Shown here in pieces: positions 55,855 through 64,000 of a DNA stretch of 64,000 bases. Each line of letters starts with the position of its first letter. Within the stretch, counting starts at the first letter, position 1. This DNA is from Pogostemon cablin. Lineage: Eukaryota > Streptophyta > Magnoliopsida > Lamiales > Lamiaceae. The stretch lies in assembly GCA_023678885.1 (NCBI GenBank), contig CM042997.1, positions 26,480,064 through 26,544,063 of the forward strand, read 5' to 3'. The position numbers and the translations under genes were made by a program. The notes under the pieces are model-generated. The model worked only from the letters and a program-made list of their open reading frames with translations. It was not told the DNA's origin and did not search any database.

Positions 55855-56932
55855 ATGGAAGTTTTTAAATTCTGGAGAAATGCAGCCGCCGTGCCGGAAT
55901 TGAGAACCGACGGGGACGATTTGAGCGCTGCATCGTCCACCTCCGATGAGGAGGAAACCGACGATGAAGATTCGTTGTTTGATTTGGTGTTCAAGTCGCC
56001 TGATCGGAACGCTATTAACGAAGGCGGCGAGGATTCGAAGAAGGATTGCCAGTTCATCGAATCTCCTAGAGATGTGTTGCTGAGCAAAAATGAGTTCTCG
56101 AATTCTAAGCCGTTGTCGCCGGTGACAATTCTTCGATCGGCTCCGAAGCTCAGAGTGTTCATGTTAGGCTTCAAAAAATCGGCGAAATGTGAGAAAACTA
56201 AGGCCGACGCCGAATCGAAGGGGAGTCCGTTGAATGAGTTGCACAAATCGTCGAAACTCGAACAGAGCAACCGTTTCTCTGTCAAATGCAGAGTGGCGGA
56301 CATGGCGGCGGCTACACCAGTTTTTGCTAGAGAAAACAGCTTGAGAAGTAAAATGTTGAAGGAGAACTGCTCCGAATTTGAGGCATCTAACGACGTCGTT
56401 TCTTCGGAGAAATCGTTGCCGAAGTATCTCAAACTGATTAAGCCTTTCTACGTGAAGGCTTCGAGTAAGGCGAAATCGACGGATTCCGTAACTCCGTCGT
56501 CCTCTCCGGTGACTTTGCCGGTGAACTTGTCGCCGAGGAAGTTTTCCGAGGGCAGTAGAGTGGGAAGCTTCAAGATCGTGACAAGTAATTTCGGTAAAAG
56601 TCGATCAGCGTCGGCGACGTTGGGCGTAGCTCCTCCACCGATCCGGCGGAGGGACGATTCGTTACTGGAAGTACATGACGGAATCCAAGGCGCCATTCTT
56701 CACTGCAAAAAATCCTACAATTCTTCATCTCAAGGTACATTCACATTCTTCATCATCAAATCTCCCAATTTCTTTAGCAACACCATTCATATAATTAGTC
56801 TCTAAACGAATTTTAAACTTTTTAATGTCAGATTACTCGCAATTAATTCGAGCAGCAAGTGATACATCCCACGAGAAACTGAGAAATCCATGGCGAAATT
56901 CATTCGAGGAGTTGAAACGATGCAGCATTTGA
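55855..56932 (+). CDS. membrane-associated kinase regulator (MAKR2/5-like)
   Basis: Two exons: 55,855-56,734 and 56,832-56,932, joined through a 97-bp GT-AG intron (CAAG|GTACAT ... GTCAG|ATTACT). The product has 326 residues. The upstream open frame to 55,678 starts with TTG and is leader, so the ATG at 55,855 (MEVFKFWRN) is chosen. Features: acidic ETDDED...LFDLVF near the start, a Lys-rich stretch (FKKSAKCEKTKADAESKG), Ser-rich middle, KSRSAS at about 248-253, and the conserved block DDSLLEVHDGIQGAILHCK at about 267-285. Exon 2 gives the C-terminus (...SFEELKRCSI). MAKRs are BKI1-related proteins held at the plasma membrane by basic residues that act downstream of receptor kinases (brassinosteroid, CLE-BAM signalling). 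Arabidopsis MAKR5 is about the same length. The specific receptor partner here is unknown. Confidence 0.9.
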
Positions 56933-57339
56933 ACTCGCCGAAAATACAGAAGCAGCGGGAATATGAATTTCCAGAATGCGTGACGTCATAACCACGAGTA
57001 ATGATGAAAATAGGATTTTATTAGGATTTTTTTTTATGTGTGTAAATTTAGGGGGCAGTGAAAAATCTGAAAATGGGGCAGTGGGCAGTGTGAATGGCCA
57101 ATTGGTAAACAGTAGGTTTTTTTTGGTGTTTAAAGTAATTAATGTCGGTTTGAAAGTAGAATAGCACTACCTCTGCCTGCCAAATTTAAAGGGAAAAAAA
57201 TTGAAGGAAATGATTGTAAAGACGTTTCGTGCTAGTGAATTTTTAATACGAGGGCTTGTGGTTTCTTGTAATGTAATTTTTGAACAGCTACTTCAAGTCA
57301 AAGTCATGATCGTTTTCTCTTCTTTAGAACTACACTTAG

Positions 57340-58540
57340 AGTATGTACTAATGTCCATTGGGCCGAAAGCTCAACAAGTTAGTGCATTAGGGGAAAGGAG
57401 CCCAGCAACAAAGAGGTTCAAAAAGGAAGAGAAGGAAAAATCAAGGGCTGACATGGACCCAAACAGAAAGACCTAAGCCCAAAAGACATACCTCGAAGAA
57501 AATCAAGAAAAGTAAGCCCAAAAGACATACCTTGAAGAAAACCAAGAAAAGGCCTAAAAGATGAGCCCATCATTAAAGGCTAAGGAAGCCCAAGAAGATG
57601 AAGCCAGAAAAAGACCAAAGAGCAGAAAGCCCACGGAAAGAACAAAAGACCGAGACCCCTCGGCAGAACACCCCGGCTCCAAAATCGAGGGGGATGTCCA
57701 GGAGTTCGTACGAATACCAGAATCTCGGGAATCGAACCACCTGAGACAGAGAGGACAATCAGAGCGGCTGGAGAAAGTACAGACACGACTGAAGGAACAA
57801 CCAGTGGTGACAGACAAAAAAGACAAGAATATTGGTAAGAAAGGATGCTTTGGACATCACTTTCACACTAGCAGACAAGAACAACGGGCACGTCTCTCTT
57901 CGTTCCACCAATGGGAGGCAAGCAAAGGACAGGAAAAGACCTGCTGCATTCTGCAAAATATCATGTGGCCCCTTGCAGTCTGCACCAGCTGCAAAAAAGT
58001 TATCGGTGTACCAATAGCCTCCATTGATGGCAGTTTGTCTTCGTCCAGATAGCACGATTGGATTGGACAATCACTAGGGTTTTGTTGGTAGTATAAATAG
58101 CTCCTCTCACATGAGAGAAGCAGGTTACTCATTCTCACACTTGACATTACACTTGTAATCGGGGGATTTTATGGGTGTTGTTCTGGTAGAGAGTAATAAA
58201 TGGATTAAGTTCTTTGGTTGGAAATTTGGTCTTCTGTTAGTTTGGATTGTTTGTTTAATTGTCCCACTTTGTTTGATTGTGATCGTTCTTAGCTCAGTGA
58301 CATAATAATCTCTGTTTTTTAATCATAAATTAACTAGCCAAGAACTAGCATTAACAATATTAATTTCTAATTTCTTTATAAGCTCCATAATAAATGATGA
58401 GATTTTATATCTTGATGTTGAACAATTCTTTATTTGGATGATACTCACTTTTCGTGATAAAGATGTTAATTTTGCAGTAAGGTCTACACATGATGGGAAT
58501 GTGGCTTCTTTCCCCAGTCTGGGTTGCCCGGACAATTATT
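57340..58540 (+). other. unclassified repeat-like block, possible LTR or non-autonomous retroelement
   Basis: GC-richer than its surroundings with purine-rich, repeated words (AAGCCCAAAAGACATACCT twice at 57,475-57,540). A TATA-like GTATAAATAGCTCC is at 58,091, then TGTAATCGGGGGATTTT and a T-rich tail. The 163-codon frame at 57,561-58,052 is Lys/Arg/Glu-rich and has no recognisable domain. The arrangement looks like U3-TATA-R-U5, but I find no clean TG...CA ends or target duplication. Confidence 0.35.
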
Positions 58541-58552
58541 TTATACTTTATT

Positions 58553-58878
58553 TAGACATGCACAAAAAAATCAGAATCAATTGTTCGAATTGAGAAATCG
58601 TCGATTTTAATTGGAACCACCGGTTCCGGAACCGGCAAAAACGGAATCGAAACCAGATATACTCTGGTTCAGTTCCGATTCCTCATTCTTTGGGAAAAAT
58701 CGGCGGTTCCGATTCGAGCAGTCGTTTTCTCAATTTTTTTTATTTTTTTACGGTTTAATGCTAAAATAAAAAAAAATTAAAATCAGAATCGGCGGACCTA
58801 CGGTTCCGATTTGGAACCGAAACCTTCCTACCTTCCGTTCGGTTCCGGTTCCCCATTTTCAACCGACGTGCATGTCTA
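58553..58878. mobile_element. 326-bp hAT MITE
   Basis: Termini TAGACATGCAC and GTGCATGTCTA are perfect inverses. Flanks ACTTTATT (58,545-58,552) and ACTCTATT (58,879-58,886) match at seven of eight sites, fitting a hAT duplication. Both arms carry GGTTCCGGAACCGG-type palindromic words. Confidence 0.82.
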
Positions 58879-58904
58879 ACTCTATTAACTAGTGATTTAG
58901 TATT

Positions 58905-59165
58905 CATGAAATGTTGGGACACTCTCTTGTGAGATGGGTCGACCCATCAATAAAATATGCTTATTGTATAGATAAAATATACTATTTGTAGTTAATAATA
59001 TAATTATAACACGATAAAATCATACTTTAATGCATAATTTATCATACTTTAGAAAATATACTTTAACAACCTTAAACATATTTATGTACACAATTAGCGA
59101 ACTTTAGTGATGGATCGACCTGTCTCACAATCGTCTCACAAATAACCCGTCTTACAAAAAAACTT
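58905..59165. mobile_element. decayed TIR element
   Basis: CTTGTGAGATGGGTCGACCC at the left is loosely inverted as GATCGACCTGTCTCACAATC at the right. The ends resemble the GTCTCAC-type MITE at 52,318, but no target duplication is clear. Confidence 0.35.
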
Positions 59166-59253
59166 TGCTTGAAATGTTATTATAGCATATTTTACCAACT
59201 CTTATTGATCAACTAAATAAATGTATTTTATAAAAAAATGTATATAATATATA

Positions 59254-59471
59254 CTTCCTCTGTCCCACCTAAAAAGTTTTTTTTTTCATTTTGGGCGTCC
59301 CACCCCAAAAGGTCTTCTTTTATTTTTTATAGACATGGGACCACACACACACCCACTAATACAACTAAAATATGGGACCCACACTCCTACTAATACAACT
59401 ACTCATTACACATTAAATAATAATATTTCTTAATTCACATGTAAAAAGCAAAATAGGCGAGACGGAAGAGG
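59254..59471. mobile_element. Stowaway MITE
   Basis: CTTCCTCTGTCCCACCTAAA ... GGCGAGACGGAAGAG with TA on both sides (59,252-59,253 and about 59,472-59,473). The interior contains the usual ACTAATACAACTA words. Confidence 0.72.
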
Positions 59472-59473
59472 TA

Positions 59474-61894
59474 ATTATTATAGATAAAATTTATATGGAG
59501 TAATATATTAGAACATATATAGCGAAACGGGTTGGAATGGAGTAATATGGGGCATAATCAATACCCAAACCTGTCCTATTTAAAAAAAGGCTATGTTTGG
59601 TCTAGTGCACTCCAAACATTATAGGCTGGACGAGTCAAATTGTTATTCCTAGTTTTAGTCTTATGTGCATTTTGTCATTGAGATTTAGGTCTATGATCTT
59701 AAATCTAATTTTATACTTCTACTTTTTAACATTGAAAGTTATAATACCATTTAATATAAAAATCTATATCTTAAAAATTTTCTAAAAAGTTTAAACATTC
59801 AAACTCTTTATATTTCAACTGATTTTTTAATGAATTAAATAATAAATAGTATATTTATTAATTAAAGTGTAACTTTTTAACACAAAATATTATACCCTTG
59901 AATTGTCTTATGTAAAACCCTATAAAAAATATGAATTGATTTATGTGGGTTTCATTTATTAAAAAAGAAAAATGCTTAATTTAAATTACAGAGATATTAA
60001 AATGACAAAATGCTGTAATAAGTATAAGCAAAAATAAGGGATGCAGATTCATTCTCCCAATAAATTGGTCACATGTTCGATATCCTGATTATTCTGATTT
60101 TCGACTAAAATGAGTGTAAACAAACGGTAAAAGTTATTGAAAGAAAAGGGAAAAAAAAGTGGGTAGAATCAAATACAATTTCCATTATAGCAATGGAGGC
60201 GTGGAATCGAGGTCAAGCAAACTAGTGACACTTTTCTAGTCTAAACTTCAATAGTAAACGCCGATTTGAAACACGTTTTTGTTCACGTGTTAAATAAGCA
60301 AAGAACCAATGTATAAACGTTGATTCATCATTTCAAAACCCACTTAAATACATGCTTTAATTTTTATTATATTTTTTAAAGTCTTACATTAAGTTAAGAA
60401 CAATTAATCCACAGGACCATAGACAACACTATGTTATTATTAAACATAGCATATAAGAGGTAATTTTGAATATAAATTCATCATGTCAATTTTAGATAAT
60501 TACCCATCATACCAAATTATCAAATCAATCAAAAAATGGTGAACTCCTGCATAAAATATTGAGAAATTACGATATTTTCATTGGCTCAAAGCCCATTGAG
60601 CCCTTTTTTAAAACAAATTTTTTAAAACAAATATGGCCTAATAAGTTTTATCATCAGAAAGATTTTAAACTTGACTCGCTAGTTGTGTTGTCTATTTACT
60701 TGGGCTTCATATAATTGGGCCTTTTTAATTTTGTTTGTGAAATTGGGCCAATAAAATACGTCCAATCGAGCTTGAGTCCTTTATATTAAGATGCTTTTAC
60801 AGCTTTATCAGTTCAATGGGGTAGCTAATACAAATTTTCATATCGTTTATCATCGATTTTATTTTATATTATATTTTATTTTTATTTTTGGATTATTTTT
60901 AATTTAATTATAGATATAATCTCTAACAATACCTAGTTGGTGTCTCATATTTGTGATAACTGAGAGAAGATAAAAGAGAGTCACGATTGGTAAGATTGTA
61001 ATTTTACAACAGTGATGAAATTATTTCCACTTGTTTAAAGTTTCAATTCTAACTTTTGGGGAAAAAAGATCCATTTAGTGTTAACTATTTTCCTAAATTT
61101 ATTTTAGAGTTAGTATATTGTAAATCGAATTTACGGTATAAATCATGTGGTCAGCCATATAATATCTGACACAAAAGATAATGTACGAAAATGACGCGAA
61201 GGATCATCGCTATTTGTGCAGTTTTGGAAATTTTATAGTTTTAAACACCAATCGTTGAATATTGTTTCCTTGATTCTACGGTTAGACAAATTAGAGACAT
61301 CTAGGCAGGCAAGTTGTAAAGTAGTGTAAATAAATAAATTCACAAATAGTAGTATATATGAAGTGATTATTTATTTGTAAAATTGGGCCAGAGAGAAGAT
61401 GCCGAAAGGCCCAAAGAAAAGATGGAGATGGCCCATGTGGAGTCCACCACTCACCTGCTGCCACGTTCCGACATACAAATACTGCTTAGATTGAAATTGC
61501 ACCCACGTTCCATTCAAATTCCATCTGCGACGTGACGCCGTCACCCTAACTTTCCCATTCTAAAGATTCCCATTTTAGTGACTGCCCACTCAAATGAATT
61601 TTTCTTTTTCTAAAAAATAAAAATCGATACATAAACACTTGCGAGTAAATTTTTTATTTTTAAAATAATTATTAATTATTATTATATTTGTATACTTATA
61701 TTTGTGTTAATTTTATTTAATAATTTATATGTTTATTACAATAAATGAATCAATTTTTTTTGTCTTTAATTTTTCATTAAACAACAAATAGAAAATTCAT
61801 TAAAATTCTCAGCTTAGGAGAATCTACTTGGACAAATCTTCTTCATAACCTTTTTAAATTTTACTTTAAAATTTGAGAATTCGAGAAATTTAAT
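59474..61894. other. gene-free DNA upstream of the reticulon gene
   Basis: No gene or delimited element is seen. The stretch 61,380-61,570 (GGCCCAAAGAAAAGATGGAG..., then CCACGTTCCGACATAC) is GC-richer. Confidence 0.5.
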
Positions 61895-61895
61895 A

Positions 61896-62177
61896 CTCCA
61901 TTCGTCACATAAAACCTTTCACACTTTCCTCATTTGTTTGTCCCACAAAATTTTTCATACCCTATAAAAGGAAACATCACTTTATCTAGCAACCTCAAAA
62001 GTTACTTTAATTTCAAATTTGCCACTCATTTTTTACACCCACCTCATTACTTTATACTTTTTTATTATCTAAAAATATTGTAATTCCCTCCAAAGTCAAT
62101 AAAATTAGTCAAAAAGTACAAATTTTCTTAAACAATGTGGAACAACAAACGTGAAAAGTATTATGGGATGGAGGGAG
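61896..62177. mobile_element. Stowaway MITE
   Basis: CTCCATTCGTCACATAAAAC ... TATTATGGGATGGAGGGAG with TA on both sides (61,894-61,895 and 62,178-62,179). It ends about 460 bp before the reticulon start codon, so it sits in that gene's promoter region. Confidence 0.78.
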
Positions 62178-62377
62178 TATTTTATTTGACTTTTATTTAA
62201 TGATAATATCACAAAATTTAAAGATATTTATGATAATTGCAAAAATTTTAAGTTTTAATTATTAGAAAATCTTAAAGTTTATAGTGGGTCAATGTCATTA
62301 ATTAAATCAAGAACTATTTCATAAATTGGTAAATTATTTTAAAATAAAAAGGAATGCCAAAATGATGTCGAGCACAC

Positions 62378-62386
62378 AAACCCTAG
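62378..62386 (+). promoter_or_regulatory. telo-box upstream of the reticulon gene
   Basis: AAACCCTAG matches the plant telo-box (AAACCCTA), common in promoters of housekeeping and growth genes. It lies about 260 bp before the start codon. No TATA box is evident. Confidence 0.35.
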
Positions 62387-62639
62387 TTATAGCGTCCGTC
62401 ACACCTCGATCCCACAAACGCAGGTTCGGGAATTTCTTTTCTCGATTTCCGTTTCCGAACCAAGTGCTTCGGATGACGCAATCAGGCTCGGAAACACCGA
62501 CCCGAACACACTCCTTAAAACCCTTCGACCACTGCGCTGCAAGCGAAAAAAGGAAAAAGAAGAGAAACAAAAAAATATCGGAATTTAATTGCAGTAGAAT
62601 CTGAGAATCCAGCGGTAATTGAGATCGGAGTTGGAAACG

Positions 62640-64000
62640 ATGGCCGATCACGCCGTTGAGCATGAGAAGCACGAATCTTCTGCTGAATCTCTGGTCGATA
62701 AAATTGCGGACAAATTCCATGGAAGCGACTCGTCGTCTTCTGATTCCGACGGCGATGGGGACATCAAATCGGCGGCCGACGACTTGAAGTCGAAGATTTA
62801 CCGCTTGTTTGGTCGAGAGAAGCCAGTGCACAAGGTACTAGGCGGTGGAAAACGTACGGTCATGAAATTTCCTTCGATCACTTTTAATACTCGCTCATAT
62901 CACTTCACATTTTGTTGTTTTTTGGTTTTATTAGCTTTGAATGCTATTCGTTTCCTCGCCTACTTGAAACATTGCTTATCTCTGGTTTGATGGTATATTT
63001 GTGTACTCCCTGCTTTCAGATTTTGCTCTGTTTACAGTATTAGTATTATTTTTTAATGTGAGCGAAACTTCGTTTGAAAATGATTTCGGATTGGAAACCC
63101 TGATGGCTTTTGCATATTGTGTTGGACCATTGATTTGGTTGTTACGCTAAGCTGACTCTGGGAATGTTGAGTTACCTGAGATTTATGATCAAGATCTGTT
63201 TATTCTGCTCCTGTTGTGTAGAAAATGAACAGAATCTCGGATGCCATCCAAAGCCGTTGGTGAATCATGCGTTTTTACTTTTGAAAATGTTGCTTTAGAA
63301 AATTTGTATAGAAGGATCAAGGATGTCAGTTAAGCTTAATTATTAGCCACTCTCCCAAAATGATGCAAATACTTTATTTCCGAAGAAGGTTTAAAACATG
63401 TAGTTTCTCCAGTCACCAAGAATTGTATAGAATTGTATTAACCATTCGCACAGATAATTCACAGGAATTACTGTTGAAGTTGTATCTGTGTTTAAGTCAA
63501 TATTTTTACTTTCATGATTCATAGTTCTGCTGAAAATATCTTGCTAGTGCATATCTTATGTTCTGTATGTATGATATCAAGATATACGGATTGTTTATTT
63601 ATATTTATAATTTTGTCATGCTTTATGACAGCTGCTGATATCTTCCTGTGGAAGGACAAGAAAATTACTGCTGGTGTTCTAGGATTTGCTACTGCAATTT
63701 GGGTCCTATTTGAATTGCTGGAATATCATCTGCTCACTCTAGTTTGCCATATTTTGATTCTTGGCTTGGCAATCATTTTCTTGTGGTCCAATGCATCCAC
63801 CTTCATCCACAAGTCTGTATTCTTATCAGATGAAACTTTATTTAATACCAAACAAGATGAATCTGATATTTCCACATGCCTAACTATTTGTGCTTCTCAG
63901 ATCTCCGCCGAAGATTCCCGTGGTTGTTATTCCTGAGGATATTGTCCTTGGTGTAGCATCAGCACTCAGGATAGAACTCAACAGAGCTTTTGCCATAATT
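62640..64000 (+). CDS. reticulon-like protein B (RTNLB3-like), 5' part
   Basis: Exon 1 62,640-62,853; exon 2 63,632-63,812; exon 3 starts 63,901 and runs off the window. Introns: 778 bp (AAAC|GTACGG ... GACAG|CTGCTG) and 88 bp (CACAA|GTCTGT ... CTCAG|ATCTCC), both GT-AG. In all 165 codons are visible. The N-terminus is acidic and Ser/Asp-rich (HGSDSSSSDSDGDGD), then REKPVHKVLGGGKP-ADIFLW opens the reticulon homology domain at about residue 73. A long hydrophobic hairpin follows (TAIWVLFELLEYHLLTLVCH, then ILILGLAIIFLW), and exon 3 encodes PPKIPVVVIPED...VASALRIELNRAF. Reticulons insert as wedges in the tubular ER membrane and curve it; some plant members help traffic immune receptors. Plant RTNLBs are about 250-275 residues, so roughly 90-110 are missing. 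The start is the ATG in the GAAACGATGG context. Confidence 0.93.

Noticed and set aside
57561..58052. 163-codon plus-strand frame as a protein gene
   Set aside because: No recognisable domain, no conserved start context, and it sits in a repeat-like block; left as unclassified.
62334..62831. 165-codon minus-strand frame over the reticulon exon 1
   Set aside because: Shadow of the coding strand and upstream region; no domain.

Overview
The window is nuclear DNA of a flowering plant, almost certainly a eudicot. It is AT-rich, has GT-AG introns, and has few genes set among many plant transposable elements (Ty3/gypsy Tat-lineage LTR element, Stowaway, Mutator-like and hAT elements, Helitrons). 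The species cannot be read from the sequence; an asterid is a guess only.

Layout. 1-5.1 kb: gene-free DNA with MITEs and a reverse-oriented LTR-like repeat. 5,126-16,487: a complete, very young Tat-type Ty3/gypsy retrotransposon with 905-bp LTRs differing at two sites, a CTAAT target duplication, one 2,057-codon gag-pol frame and two tandem-repeat blocks behind pol. 16,784-18,574 (minus): an intronless ABCG half-transporter. 18.65-32.2 kb: a gene desert holding a 1.38-kb Mutator-like element, a Helitron-like element and smaller MITEs. 32,292-32,927 (plus): an LEA_2-domain membrane protein. 33-47.9 kb: Stowaways, a hAT element carrying what looks like the 5' end of a host gene, a second Helitron, LTR and SINE remnants. 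47.9-51.9 kb: a TTTTGCACAATT repeat field, exon relics of two genes, a second copy of the LTR-like repeat and a broken NLR coiled-coil fragment. 51.9-54.3 kb: a small unknown gene split in its first exon by a hAT element that itself contains a Helitron, which contains a Mutator-like MITE. 55,855-56,932 (plus): a two-exon MAKR-type kinase-regulator gene. 57.3-59.5 kb: an unclassified repeat-like block, a small hAT and a Stowaway. 62,640-64,000 (plus): the first three exons of a reticulon-like (RTNLB) gene running off the right edge.

The four intact or partial genes act at membranes: an exporter, a single-pass LEA_2 protein, a plasma-membrane receptor-kinase regulator and an ER-shaping protein. 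They share no pathway, but from memory their order matches two Arabidopsis neighbourhoods (At1g64065-At1g64080-At1g64090 and At5g52860-At5g52870), so the window looks like an old conserved gene block inflated by transposons.

The strongest unexplained pattern is that several unrelated elements carry arrays of short, variable palindromic words in their terminal or promoter-proximal regions: two copies of one LTR family, immediately upstream of TATA, and three hAT elements, near their ends. The words differ from element to element while the position stays the same.
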